From positions 1 to 60,110 of the forward strand of contig CAIFEB010000003.1 in NCBI GenBank assembly GCA_903789375.1: DNA of 60,110 nucleotides, read 5' to 3'. The DNA is from an uncultured Eggerthellaceae bacterium. GTDB lineage: Bacteria > Actinomycetota > Coriobacteriia > Coriobacteriales > Eggerthellaceae. The position numbers and the translations under genes are program-made. This document shows positions 34,406 to 45,961 of the stretch, in pieces. The notes below the pieces were generated by a model. The model did no database searches and had not been told where the DNA came from. It was given only the letters and a program-made list of their open reading frames with translations. Every line of letters begins with the position of its first letter. The first letter of the stretch is position 1.

Positions 34406-34771
34406 TTAACTCGGCAGGATTTCAATCCATTGGCCTTCGGGGTCTGCGATAAAGTACAGCCCCATGGCCGGATTCTCACGGATGATGCAGCCCATATCCT
34501 CGTGCAATGCATGATACGCGTCATAGTCATCGACTGCGAAAGCGATATGGGTATCCTTGCCTCCGTTGTCGTACGGTTCCGTGCGGCCTCGATTCCACGT
34601 GAGCTCCAGCTCGAATGGAGCATCATCATTTGCCATGAACGTATTGCTCCATGACCCGTCTTCCGGGCCAATCTCGCGCACCACATGAAACCCGAGCGCT
34701 CTCTCGTAAAATGCGATCGTAGCGTCTTTGTCCAGAACGTGCGTGCAACGGTGTATGAACTTTGCAGTCAT
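34406..34771 (-). CDS. Glyoxalase/VOC-family metalloenzyme
   Basis: The 121-aa protein is one VOC unit pair: FIHRCTHVLDKDATIAFYER, FELELTWNRGRTEPYDNGGK, DTHIAFAVDDYDAYHAL and the C-terminal YFIADPEGQWIEIL. His, Glu, His and Glu residues at the usual metal positions are present, consistent with lactoylglutathione lyase-type proteins. AAGGAGG lies just upstream of the ATG at 34771. It lies between the peptidase pseudogene and the uvrA paralogue. Confidence 0.88.
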   Translation of the reverse strand: MTAKFIHRCTHVLDKDATIAFYERALGFHVVREIGPEDGSWSNTFMANDDAPFELELTWNRGRTEPYDNGGKDTHIAFAVDDYDAYHALHEDMGCIIRENPAMGLYFIADPEGQWIEILPS

Positions 34772-34849
34772 TGCAATCCTCCTTGGATCATTGAGCAGAG
34801 GCTTCTCCGGCATCGATAGAGAGCCAGCCAATAAGATACGCGAGAAACG

Positions 34850-37546
<2,697 letters not shown>

Positions 37547-37799
37547 GGCCCCTCGCTCCCCCGCTTGCGTCGTTCGCACTCAGTTTATCGAAAACCGCAG
37601 AGACATTGTCTAAGTTACGCACATTTGTTCGTTTTTCATACAATGCACAATGACTGAGCCACTCGCGGGTTCCCGTATGCCGCCATTCACCCATCCTGAA
37701 CTGTGGATAATTCCGGAGGACGCCCTCCGACGAACCTAGAATAGATGAGCGCCTGGCCGTGCATGCAAGCGGAAACGCGCCGCAACGCAGTCACCAGCG

Positions 37800-38259
37800 G
37801 GCCAAATCCCAGTGCCACGTGCCCACGAAGACGGCGGCGGGCAATGCGGGAAACCGCAGACTCGCTGAAGTTCCTGGGCGCCACGAAGATCCTGAGCTAC
37901 ACGCCCTACGCCGAACCGCTGCAGAAGATGAGCGACCGGTACTTCGCCGACGCGGGCCTTGAGGTCGTCGGCCGCAAGAACCTGCGCTTCGAAGACCCCG
38001 CCAGCATCAACCGCGTGTCCCCGTACGAGATCGTGCGCGACATCGTCACGCTTGCGCGCGAGCACCCCGAAGCCGATGGCGTGTTCTGCTGTGGCGGTTG
38101 CTTCCGCACCGTCGGCGTCATCGCCGAGATCGAGCGGGAATGCGGCATCCCCGTCGTGGGCACGCAGCACAGGCCAACATGTGGAACTGCCTGCGCATGT
38201 GCGGCGTCGGCGACCGCCTCGAGGGTTTCGGGGCGCTGCTCGAGCGTCCGCGGCTGTAA
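37800..38259 (+). pseudogene. Remnant of an Asp/Glu racemase-superfamily enzyme (maleate isomerase-like)
   Basis: Three frames together give the second half of a maleate isomerase/arylmalonate decarboxylase-type enzyme: PTKTAAG in one frame, RETADSLKFLGATKILSYTP and DGVFCCGGCFRTVGVIAEIE (the second catalytic-Cys region) in the next, then MWNCLRMCGVGDRLEGFG in the third to a TAA at 38257-38259. Frameshifts fall near 37843 and 38165-38175, and the N-terminal half is missing. It lies just upstream of the LysR gene, which may once have controlled it. Confidence 0.7.
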
Positions 38260-38368
38260 CCGTTCGAGCTGCCGCCCCTTTCGGACAGAACGGCTGCAAC
38301 CGTGGTATATTCAAGCCTGTCGCAGGGAGCAATCACTATTCATATTTTGCATACTGAAGGAGTGCTGT

Positions 38369-39247
38369 ATGGAGCTGAGGGTTCTGAGATATTTCCGTGC
38401 CGTCGTCGAAGAAGGCTCCATCACCAACGCCGCAAAGGCGATCCACGTGACCCAGCCCACGCTGTCGCGTCAAATCGCCCAGCTCGAAAAGGAAATCGGC
38501 GCCCCGCTGTTCACGCGCGGGCGCCACGGCATCGAGCTGACGGAACGAGGGTCGCTCCTCAACCGCTACGCCGCAGAAATCATCGACCTCGCGGACAAAG
38601 CCGAGGAAGAGGTAGCGCTTCCGAAGCACGCGGTTTCGGGCGTCGTCCACATCGGCGCCGGTGAGACGCGCGCCTTCTCCCTTATCGCGCAAGCCTGCGC
38701 CCGCGTCCGCCAACACTACCCCGCCGTCACCTTCGACATCGTCGACGGGACGTCAGCCGACTTGAAGAGCAGCTTCGCACGCGGGTTCTTCGACGTGCTG
38801 CTCGACTGCGAGGCGGGCGACAACCTCGATTACAATCAGATCACGCTGCCCATCCACGACGAATGGGGCGTCGTCGTGCGCGACGACCATCCGCTCGCGA
38901 AGCTTGAATCCGTCACGCCTGATGCGCTGAGCGCATACCCGCTCGTTGTGTCGCGCCAGGGCATGAACCGCTCGCTGCGCAGTTGGGCGGGAGCCGGCGC
39001 CAATTCGCTCAACATCGTGGCCACCTACGGGCTTCCGTTGAACTCGGCCTACCTCGTGAGCGAGGGCGTCGGCGTGATGGTGACGTACGGCGGGCTCGTC
39101 GACGAGCTGAACACCGCCGCCAACCTGCAGTTCCGTCCACTTTCCCCTGCGGTTGTCGCCCGCCACAAGGTGCTGTGGCGCAAGGTTATGCCCACCAAGC
39201 CCGCCCATGCGTTCCTCGACGAGCTGAAAAGGCTCTGCGGAGAATAG
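38369..39247 (+). CDS. LysR-family transcriptional regulator
   Basis: The 292-aa protein has a typical LysR N-terminus (MELRVLRYFRAVVEEGSITN, AAKAIHVTQPTLSRQIAQLE) and an effector domain with GVVHIGAGETRAFSLIAQAC and LPLNSAYLVSEGVGVMVTYG. AAGGAG precedes the ATG at 38369. The open frame extends further upstream, but that part belongs to the decayed enzyme gene. Its present target is unclear since its neighbours on both sides are pseudogenes. Confidence 0.92.
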   Translation: MELRVLRYFRAVVEEGSITNAAKAIHVTQPTLSRQIAQLEKEIGAPLFTRGRHGIELTERGSLLNRYAAEIIDLADKAEEEVALPKHAVSGVVHIGAGETRAFSLIAQACARVRQHYPAVTFDIVDGTSADLKSSFARGFFDVLLDCEAGDNLDYNQITLPIHDEWGVVVRDDHPLAKLESVTPDALSAYPLVVSRQGMNRSLRSWAGAGANSLNIVATYGLPLNSAYLVSEGVGVMVTYGGLVDELNTAANLQFRPLSPAVVARHKVLWRKVMPTKPAHAFLDELKRLCGE

Positions 39248-39305
39248 CCTTCCCCCGCAGAGCCCCGCTGCAGCCCGGCTTGCATTCGCATGCCGTCTCA
39301 AATAA

Positions 39306-39590
39306 GCGCTCCGACGTCGGAATCAACCACGCAAGTCACCCACCTTCGACCTTTTCACACCGGAGAAAATCGCAGCCTTCGAAACCACGACGGAATCCGA
39401 AATCGACCGCATCGTCGAAAAGACCAGCGCCCGCGCGCATGGCGATTTCATGCGCGACAAAGTGCCGCCCGCCAATCCGCGCCAGGACACGCCCTGGCGG
39501 CGTCATCTGATGAGATGGCGCGATTTGATAGCAACCTGGCGCGTCCTGATGTTCAGCAAAAGTGCACATCAATCGGGAGAGCATCGCTGA
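39306..39590 (+). pseudogene. C-terminal fragment of an unidentified protein
   Basis: The frame from a stop at 39303 to TGA at 39588-39590 reads as plausible protein (FTPEKIAAFETTTESEIDRI, then DTPWRRHLMRWRDLIATW) but has no start codon or ribosome-binding site. It is probably the end of a gene whose 5' part was deleted. The family is not recognised. Confidence 0.35.
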
Positions 39591-39629
39591 ACGCGCTTCT
39601 CATTCGCTCGACGCCCCTGAGAGATTTTC

Positions 39630-40132
39630 ATGAAGCGCTATCTGCTCGACAAAAATTGTCCCCGCGTGCTCGCGCATTTCGGCGTCGACGTCGCCGCGGC
39701 CCTGCACCGCGCCGGCGCGCCCGAGGACACGTTCGCCCGCGAGACGCCCACCATGACCGCGGCCCACTACTTCGCCTTCATGCAGGCGATCGGCGACATG
39801 TCGCCCGACGAGGACGTCGCGCTCAAGATGGCGAGCGCCAACGGCATCGAGCAGTTCAGCCCACCGGCTAATGCACGGCCGACGACGCGGCACGCAGGCT
39901 CGGCGTCAGCCGCCGCACGCTGCAGCGCAAGCTCGGCGCCGAGAGCACGACGTTCCAAAAGCAGCTCAACCACACGCGCGAGCTTCTGGCCAAGCATTAC
40001 CTGCAGAACACGTCGATGGGAACGGACGAAATCGCGTACCTGCTGGGATACCTGGAGCTGAACAGCTTCCTGCGCGCGTTCACGTCGTGGTGCGGCGAGA
40101 GCCCGAGCGAATGGCGGCGCCGCCACGCGTGA
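39630..40132 (+). pseudogene. AraC-family regulator with internal deletion
   Basis: The first 80 residues (MKRYLLDKNCPRVLAHFGVD ... FAFMQAIGDMSPDEDVALKM) match the N-terminal arabinose-binding-type domain of one AraC group. From about 39885 a different frame encodes a complete AraC helix-turn-helix end (ARRLGVSRRTLQRKLGAEST, IAYLLGYLELNSFLRAFTSW, GESPSEWRRRHA) to TGA at 40130-40132. About 150 residues between the two are missing, so the gene was fused and frameshifted by a deletion near 39870-39885. Confidence 0.75.
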
Positions 40133-40324
40133 TGCATGCCGTCACGCGTAGGGCGCACGATCACGTTTAGGGCGAACTTTCACGCGCAAAGCGCGCTATC
40201 GAGCGCCCGCTGCACCATCATCCTGATATACGACAACCGCGAGAGTCCACCTTATCCAATCGCTGCAAGATGGACTTTCGTTGATTTACGTCGGTCTGAT
40301 AAGCGCTTGCGCGCAAATGCCCCC

Positions 40325-41995
40325 TCACGCACTCAGACGCTCGCGCGGCTCATGGGCGCGGCGGCTCACGTCCGCATCGCGCGCCACGACGATGTCGATG
40401 AGCTCCTGCTGCGAGTCGCAGCCGAGCTTGTGGTAGATGTTGTACATATGCGACTTCGCCGTGTACACCGATATGTTAAGGTCGCGTGCGATGAATTTCG
40501 CCGTGCGCCCGCGCGCGAGCAGGCGGAACACCTCGTCCTCGCGCGGCGTCAGGCCGCATTCGGCGCTGATGCCGTCGCAAGCGCGGCGCCAGTAGCCCGG
40601 TCCCTGCGCCTTCTCCCCGTCATCTTTTGCGCCCTCGTCGGATTTCTCCGGCGAGGCGAGCGGCATGACGAGCGGGTCGGCCCCGTACGGCACGAGCGAT
40701 ATGGCGATTGAGAACAGAACGACCATGCACGCGGCGGCAAGCACGTCGGATTGCTGCCCGCCGACGCCGCCGACGAGCGAGCCGACGATGGTGCCCGCCG
40801 CCAGCCCGCATACCATCGGCATCGTTGCGCGCGCGTACAGGTAGGCGCGCTGCACCGTGTACTCCGACGCCAAAAGCGACCGGTTGACCGCACGCGCGAT
40901 ATCGCGTAACGACAGCACCACGCACAGGATGGCGATCGCCGTCTCGAATCCGAACGAACCCTTGCCGGTGAACATGATGCCGAGCAGACAAGCGATGATG
41001 ACCGGAAACGTCCAGCGCTCGACCGGCCCGAGCAGCACCCAGCTCGCCCCCTTCACGCGCGAGATGAACCATGACAGCACGGCTGCCACCGCATAGCCGA
41101 GAGCGATCGACTTCGCCGCGTCGGGTCCCGGCATCTGCAGCATCGCGCCGACGGCCACCACGCCGAAGGCCATGCCCGTGATTGCGTAGGACAGCGACGA
41201 GCGCCAATCCAGGCGCAGCGCTTGCGCCGACACGTCGCGCGCGATGAACGGCTCGGTTGCACGGCCGCGCGTCGCCGATGCGCCGAACACGAGGCTCATC
41301 AGCAGATACGCGCAGCAGATGCCATACCGCATCTGAAGATCGGCAACGTTTCCGAACGCGAAGAACACGCCGGCGCCGAAGAAAACCGCCGCACACACCT
41401 GCAGGATCTCGTGCCGCTCGCTGCGGCAGAGCTCAGATCCGAGCAGCGTCATGAACAGGCCCACCGACGCGCCTGCGACGGTGAACAGCACGCCCTCGAC
41501 GACAGGCGTCGCCAGGCCGAAGCTCACGAGCGCCTGCTCTATCCAGAACGCCACCGCCCCGGAAAACGCCGTGACGATCGAACCGACCCTGCGACAGCGC
41601 TCGAACGCGTCCGACCATATCCAGCCCACGACGAGCGCGAGCGCGCAGGCGACGATGCCGCACAGCCGGTCGGGCACGATGCGCATCACGCCCGATGCGT
41701 CAGGCGCCGCGATGCCGCAAACCAGTCCGAGCATGATGATGGCTATGAGAAGCCCTTGCGCGACGGCGCTCGCCAAGCCCTGGGCCGATGGCAGCCATTT
41801 GTATTCCCCGTCCGATGTTTTCTCCGCCTGAACTGCCTCCTCGGTCTGAACGGCGTCCCTGCTCGTTTCCTGTCCTCTTTCCGGTCCCTTTTCCGATTCC
41901 TTCGCGGAAGCCGTCTTCGGCTTGCCCGCTTCCCTGCTGCGAACCGCACGGCGCCCCCGCGCCGCCCTTACGGTCGTTTCGGTCTCTGTCGTCAT
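40325..41995 (-). CDS. Membrane-bound LuxR-type transcriptional regulator
   Basis: The 556-aa protein has a hydrophilic N-terminal region of about 75 residues, then about 12 TM segments and a C-terminal LuxR helix-turn-helix (LTPREDEVFRLLARGRTAKF, ISVYTAKSHMYNIYHKLGCD). This architecture is very abundant in Eggerthellaceae, where such proteins usually sit beside and control metabolic gene clusters. GAGGGGGACGCG precedes the ATG. The nearest same-strand cluster is the SpoVA/trigger-factor/DUF1508 operon 259 bases upstream. Confidence 0.9.
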   Translation of the reverse strand: MTTETETTVRAARGRRAVRSREAGKPKTASAKESEKGPERGQETSRDAVQTEEAVQAEKTSDGEYKWLPSAQGLASAVAQGLLIAIIMLGLVCGIAAPDASGVMRIVPDRLCGIVACALALVVGWIWSDAFERCRRVGSIVTAFSGAVAFWIEQALVSFGLATPVVEGVLFTVAGASVGLFMTLLGSELCRSERHEILQVCAAVFFGAGVFFAFGNVADLQMRYGICCAYLLMSLVFGASATRGRATEPFIARDVSAQALRLDWRSSLSYAITGMAFGVVAVGAMLQMPGPDAAKSIALGYAVAAVLSWFISRVKGASWVLLGPVERWTFPVIIACLLGIMFTGKGSFGFETAIAILCVVLSLRDIARAVNRSLLASEYTVQRAYLYARATMPMVCGLAAGTIVGSLVGGVGGQQSDVLAAACMVVLFSIAISLVPYGADPLVMPLASPEKSDEGAKDDGEKAQGPGYWRRACDGISAECGLTPREDEVFRLLARGRTAKFIARDLNISVYTAKSHMYNIYHKLGCDSQQELIDIVVARDADVSRRAHEPRERLSA

Positions 41996-42254
41996 CGCGT
42001 CCCCCTCGTCGCTCTAACGACTATGGATTATCTCATGAATCTTTCAAACTGCTGCAAAGCGTCCGTCTGCGACGCCACGCGTTGCGGGCGCGAAGCGCAC
42101 GCCCGCCTGAAGCGGCGCATCCTACGCCGCCGCGCCGCCATTCGCGCGAATCTCCACACGCGCAGCGCAGCCGCAGGTCAGCTCCAAGCGTGCGGCAGCA
42201 TGGCTACAAGCGCCCCGCACACGTCCCTTGCCGGGCGGAGCGCTTGCGCCCCCT

Positions 42255-42596
42255 CTACCGTTTGCGCCGGTGGTCGCACACCGCGCCCGTGATAAGACCC
42301 ACGACGGCGACGGCGCAGAACACGCCGAGCAGCATGAGCAGCGGCACGGGATTGCCGGCAAGCGCCGTGCTCACGCCGCCGAACACGCCGATGCCCACGT
42401 TGAGGAACGTGATGACGAGGCCGGCGTTGCCCAATCCGTTGAGCGCGGCCGCGATGGGAAGCGGCGCCAAGATGGCGCCGAGCATGGCCACGAACAGAAA
42501 CACCGTGGGGCCTTCCGCCCGGGGAACGAGCTCGCAGAACAGCTGAACTGCCACGCACAGGAACGCGCACACCAGAAACGCACCGACGAACTCCAT
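42255..42596 (-). CDS. SpoVAE-like membrane protein
   Basis: The 113-aa protein has four TM segments and a SpoVAE-like layout (MEFVGAFLVCAFLCVAVQLF, PTVFLFVAMLGAILAPLPIA, VGIGVFGGVSTALAGNPVPL). SpoVAE and SpoVAC form part of the dipicolinate channel in spore-formers. TAGGAGGCGATCGC lies before the ATG at 42596, and the same extended site precedes the SpoVAC-like gene. It is the last gene of the cluster, 11 bases after the SpoVAC-like stop. Confidence 0.75.
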   Translation of the reverse strand: MEFVGAFLVCAFLCVAVQLFCELVPRAEGPTVFLFVAMLGAILAPLPIAAALNGLGNAGLVITFLNVGIGVFGGVSTALAGNPVPLLMLLGVFCAVAVVGLITGAVCDHRRKR

Positions 42597-42607
42597 GCGA
42601 TCGCCTC

Positions 42608-42997
42608 CTACAGGCACGCGTAGACGATGGTGAACAGGGCCGCGACCAAAGGACCGACGCCGAGCACGTACAGGAAGAAGAGCACGCCCGCCTTGATGCC
42701 CGCGCGCGTGCCGCCCTTCTCCGACGCCGCCAAGTACGACCCCGCGACCGCCGAGACCAAGCCGCTGAACGGCAGCACCGCGCCCATGGCGCCCACCTTC
42801 TCGAGCTTCCGGTAGACGCCGAACACGTACAGGATGCCGGCGACGACGCCGAGCGTGACGAGCGTGAGCGACATGAGCCACGGCGACTGCGCGCCGAGCA
42901 AAAACCGCCAGAACGCGTAGAAGCATTCGCTCGCACACCCGATGATGCCGCCGATGACGAACGACCCGAACAGGCGCTTCACCACTCCGACGTTCAT
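42608..42997 (-). CDS. SpoVAC-like membrane protein
   Basis: The 129-aa protein has four TM segments with SpoVAC-type residues: SFVIGGIIGCASECFYAFWR, ILYVFGVYRKLEKVGAMGAV and LPFSGLVSAVAGSYLAASEK. SpoVAC is a mechanosensitive channel subunit in Bacillus. The ATG overlaps the end of the trigger-factor-like gene by four bases (ATGA), so its translation is coupled to a chaperone gene. The N-terminal cytoplasmic domain of longer SpoVAC proteins is absent. Confidence 0.78.
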   Translation of the reverse strand: MNVGVVKRLFGSFVIGGIIGCASECFYAFWRFLLGAQSPWLMSLTLVTLGVVAGILYVFGVYRKLEKVGAMGAVLPFSGLVSAVAGSYLAASEKGGTRAGIKAGVLFFLYVLGVGPLVAALFTIVYACL

Positions 42998-44004
42998 GCG
43001 ATCGCCTCCTCGCGGCGCGCGTCGCGCGCGGACTCGGCCTCGGCCACCACGCGATCGAGCGCCATCTCGCATGCGGCGATGCGCTCCAGATCGGCGCGAC
43101 TGCCGCCCTGGCTGAAGTACGCCTTCACCTTGAGACGGGCATCCTTGCTTGATTCGCCGGGAAACGCGCGCACGAGGTTGGCGTCGGAGACGACGATGCC
43201 GAACCTGCGGGCAAGATGCTCGAGCGCGATGCCGCAGCGCGCGGTCTCCACCGCCTGCGAGGCGATCGAGGCGCGCACGACGTCCTCGGACACGCCCTGC
43301 TCGCGCGCGTAGTCGGCGCGCGTCGTGCCCTGCGCCTCAAGCTGCGCATCGAGCTGCGACAGCAGTCCGTCGTTGGCGCGGCGGACCGCCTCGTCGGGTA
43401 CGGGTCCGCGCAGCCGGCGTGCGAGCTCCTGCTGGCATGCGGCGCGGGCGCGCTGCTCGTAGTCGCTGCGAGCGCGCTGCTCAAACTGGCCGCGCAACCG
43501 GGCGCGAAACGCCGCGAGCGTGTCGCAGCCGGCAACGTTGCGCGCGACCCACGCGTCGTCGATCGACTTGCGGTGCGGGCTTTTGATGGCGCGCACCGTC
43601 ACCTTCGCGTGCGCATCGGACTTCACCGGGTTGTCCTTGTCGTACGATTCGCCGGGCGCGACGCGCGCGTTCAGGTCGAAGTCGAACTCCTTCGTCTCGC
43701 CCGCCTTCATGCCGACGATGCCGCAGACCAGGCCCTCGAACCAGAACCCATCGCCAAGCGTCATCGTCAAATCGCAGTCCTCAAGGCCATTCAGAATCTC
43801 TCCGCCCTCCCAGACGGAAAGCGTGACCGCCACCTTGTCGCCACGCGCTGCGGCCCCGTCGCTTTCGTGGTAGTCGGGCAGCGCGGACGCGAGCTGGTCG
43901 ATCTGACGGTCGATCGCGTCGTCGCCGACGGCCTCCTCGGAAAAATCGAGCATGACCGGCTCGTAGGACGAAAGCTTCGTCTCGTCTGCCGAATAATCCC
44001 CCAT
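42994..44004 (-). CDS. Trigger-factor-like peptidyl-prolyl isomerase lacking the ribosome-binding domain
   Basis: The 336-aa protein has a FKBP-type domain near residues 45-125 (GDKVAVTLSVWEGGEILNGL, GDGFWFEGLVCGIVGMKAGE) and a helical C-terminal arm domain (LARRLRGPVPDEAVRRANDG, GVSEDVVRASIASQAVETAR). The N-terminal ribosome-docking domain and its GFRxGKxP-type signature are missing, so it is not the housekeeping trigger factor. AGAGGAG precedes the ATG at 44004. It is coupled to the SpoVAC-like gene, which suggests it folds or inserts the membrane channel or handles the small cluster proteins. Confidence 0.82.
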   Translation of the reverse strand: MGDYSADETKLSSYEPVMLDFSEEAVGDDAIDRQIDQLASALPDYHESDGAAARGDKVAVTLSVWEGGEILNGLEDCDLTMTLGDGFWFEGLVCGIVGMKAGETKEFDFDLNARVAPGESYDKDNPVKSDAHAKVTVRAIKSPHRKSIDDAWVARNVAGCDTLAAFRARLRGQFEQRARSDYEQRARAACQQELARRLRGPVPDEAVRRANDGLLSQLDAQLEAQGTTRADYAREQGVSEDVVRASIASQAVETARCGIALEHLARRFGIVVSDANLVRAFPGESSKDARLKVKAYFSQGGSRADLERIAACEMALDRVVAEAESARDARREEAIA

Positions 44005-44230
44005 AGGTATCCCACTCCTCTGACGCTCTGCGACGACGCGCGGTGGCGAAGCGGCAGCGCCTGCCATCCAGCCATCCGCGCCGGCGTGAGGTTCCGCGCG
44101 GATCGAACGCTCCGTTCCCGAAAAGCTCCCCGTAGCTTCTCGGGTGCGCGCTGGACGAGGCGAGCAAAGCCTCCGGGGCCTCGCCCGTCTGCGCATCGCC
44201 GCCCCGCGGCGCCGTCGCAGCGCGTCCTGC

Positions 44231-44560
44231 TCACACGTCGTTCGGACCGTGGCGCAACGTCTTCACGAACTCCCTCGCATCGACGGGCGGCACGCGGTCG
44301 GCGCATTCCCGCACCACGCCGTCCGGTGGCAGCTCACGCGCGCGCCCGCACGGCGCCGAGCAGAACTGCCCAGTCCATTTGCAGCGGACCGTCGGCTGCG
44401 TGCGCCGTTTCGGCAGCGTGCCCCCGCACGCCGCGCAGGTGCCGTCGACGCCTTCGCCCGCGTCGTAGTCGTTCATCTTCCCGCAGTGCGGACAGCGCAT
44501 CGGCCGGTGCTTCCGGGGCGGATGGCACCGTCCGCAGTACGGATTGCAGGTCAGGCACAT
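44231..44560 (-). CDS. Small Cys-rich, multi-zinc-finger protein
   Basis: The 109-aa protein contains MCLTCNPYCGRCHPP, a zinc-ribbon pair (CPHCGKMNDY ... CAACGGTL) and a third group CKWTGQFCSAPCG. It is basic in the middle and has no other motif. GAGGAAG precedes the ATG at 44560. It lies between the trigger-factor-like and DUF1508 genes, with 226 gene-free bases before the former. Zinc or iron-sulfur binding is likely; function is unknown. Confidence 0.7.
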   Translation of the reverse strand: MCLTCNPYCGRCHPPRKHRPMRCPHCGKMNDYDAGEGVDGTCAACGGTLPKRRTQPTVRCKWTGQFCSAPCGRARELPPDGVVRECADRVPPVDAREFVKTLRHGPNDV

Positions 44561-44589
44561 CGGAACTTCCTCACATCGCGCATGCCGTC

Positions 44590-45033
44590 TCAACCGAGCG
44601 CGCCCGCACGTTCGCGCTGCTCCTTCTCGGCTTCCTTCTCGAGCGCGTACTCGTGCAGGATCCGGTGGTAGTGCTCGGTGTTGATGGTGTCCTCGGGCAC
44701 CATGTCGACCACGCGCGCGTCGGCGCACACGTCCTTGATGGCGCGAATAGCGTCCTGGCGCGCCTCCTCGGTCTGGTAACGCCCGCCAAGCCCGAGCACG
44801 TGCCCATCGTTCGCGACGAGCCGAAACGCCTTCTGGCCGTCATCGGCCTCTTCCAGGAAGTAGAAGGCGTCCTTGCCGCCGCAGACCCGCATCCAGCGAA
44901 TCTCGTTCAGGCACATGGGCTTCACCTCGCGGTACTCGCTTCTGAGCAGCACCGCCCCCTCCTCGGTCTCGAGCGTCACCCGATAGCGGTGGTTGTCGCC
45001 GTAGCGGTCGATCCGGTAGAGCGCATCGGACAT
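44590..45033 (-). CDS. DUF1508 (YegP-like) protein, two-repeat form
   Basis: The 147-aa protein shows two YegP-like strand repeats: YRVTLETEEGAVLLRSEYRE and FRLVANDGHVLGLGGRYQTE followed by ARQDAIRAIKDV. YegP proteins are small alpha/beta proteins without an established role. The C-terminal 30 residues are charged and probably coiled coil. GAAAGGAGAAG precedes the ATG. Together with the DUF1508-like gene at 45467-45844 it brackets a zinc-ribbon gene. Confidence 0.75.
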   Translation of the reverse strand: MSDALYRIDRYGDNHRYRVTLETEEGAVLLRSEYREVKPMCLNEIRWMRVCGGKDAFYFLEEADDGQKAFRLVANDGHVLGLGGRYQTEEARQDAIRAIKDVCADARVVDMVPEDTINTEHYHRILHEYALEKEAEKEQRERAGALG

Positions 45034-45088
45034 TGTCTTCTCCTTTCCCGACGTTTGGACTCTGCGAAAGCACATGGGAAACGCCCGA

Positions 45089-45361
45089 TTACGCGGACGG
45101 GTTGGCCGGCGGCTTGGGAGCGGAGGGAGCCGCGGACGCGCCCGGGGCCTTCGGCGCCGCGGGGCCCTTGGGAGCGGAGGGACCCTTGGGGCCTGCCGGA
45201 CCGTGCGCGTGGTTGAGCTTCATCGGCGGGTACTTGGCGCCGCACTTCGTGCACACCTTTGCGGTGGCCAGATCCTCGTTTCCGCACTTCGGGCAGGTCT
45301 TCTTGCGCGGTCCGCGCGCTTCCTCTGCAGCGATTTCCGCAGCTGGCGGTCTGTAGCACAT
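45089..45361 (-). CDS. Zinc-ribbon protein with collagen-like Pro/Gly/Ala tail
   Basis: The 90-aa protein has one Cys4 zinc ribbon (KKTCPKCGNEDLATAKVCTK CG) and then a 38-residue tail made almost only of Gly, Pro, Ala, Lys and Ser (GPAGPKGPSAPKGPAAPKAP). The tail is likely disordered or extended. AAAGGACC precedes the ATG at 45361. No function is known; the tail could tether the ribbon to partners encoded in the cluster. Confidence 0.7.
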   Translation of the reverse strand: MCYRPPAAEIAAEEARGPRKKTCPKCGNEDLATAKVCTKCGAKYPPMKLNHAHGPAGPKGPSAPKGPAAPKAPGASAAPSAPKPPANPSA

Positions 45362-45466
45362 AATCGGTCCTTTCCCTTGAACAATCATTTGGAACAGCAG
45401 AGCCGGGGCAGCTCGTATCGCGAACCCCGGCCCTATCGACTGCGCTTCGTCGGCGTTTTCACGCCG

Positions 45467-45844
45467 CTATTCGGTCTCGTCGACCAGCCCCTGGGCCCCA
45501 TGGACGGCCTCGATGATGGCGGCCTTCGCCGCCTCGGCCTCCTCGCGGCTCTTGAACATGTCGCTGAATCCCAGCGGCACGGCGTCGCCGATGCGGCCCT
45601 TCTCGCCTTCGCGCGAGCGATGGTCCTCGCCGCGCACGGCGAACTCGGAGCTGTGCTGCACGCCGCCGTCGACGATCTGCAGGTGGTCGGCAAGCTCGTC
45701 GCCGGCCTGCAACATCACGTTGGCACGGCGGACGGCGTCGTCCTTCTTCATGCACATAGCACCCTTGAACAGGGTCTTTCCCGCATCGTCGATCACGTAG
45801 AAGCGGTAGCGCTTGCGCTCGAGCTTCAATACGATCTGGCTCAT
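45467..45844 (-). CDS. DUF1508-like small protein
   Basis: The 125-aa protein begins with a YegP-like strand pair (KRYRFYVIDDAGKTLFKGAM) and a helix (KKDDAVRRANVML), followed by a linker and a second helix-rich part (SREEAEAAKAAIIEAVHGAQ). It is the first gene of the seven-gene minus-strand cluster. A 10-bp hairpin without T-run (45869-45907) lies between it and the ferredoxin gene. Confidence 0.65.
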   Translation of the reverse strand: MSQIVLKLERKRYRFYVIDDAGKTLFKGAMCMKKDDAVRRANVMLQAGDELADHLQIVDGGVQHSSEFAVRGEDHRSREGEKGRIGDAVPLGFSDMFKSREEAEAAKAAIIEAVHGAQGLVDETE

Positions 45845-45868
45845 GATTTCCCCTCCGTCGTCTTCCGC

Positions 45869-45907
45869 GGCGGGCGGCGCTGCGTAGCCGCGCGGGTGCC
45901 GCCCGCC
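45869..45907. terminator. Hairpin between molybdoenzyme operon and DUF1508 cluster
   Basis: GGCGGGCGGC (45869-45878) pairs exactly with GCCGCCCGCC (45898-45907). No T-run follows on the minus strand, so termination may be partial and the downstream cluster could still be co-transcribed. Confidence 0.45.
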
Positions 45908-45961
45908 TTCAAGGTCACACGCTCATCCGAGCCCTCTGCGGCCCGAACGGCGCTTTCGCGC

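Noticed and set aside
42255-42997. SpoVA genes as evidence of sporulation
   Set aside because: No other sporulation gene is in the window, and the cluster partners are unrelated to spores.
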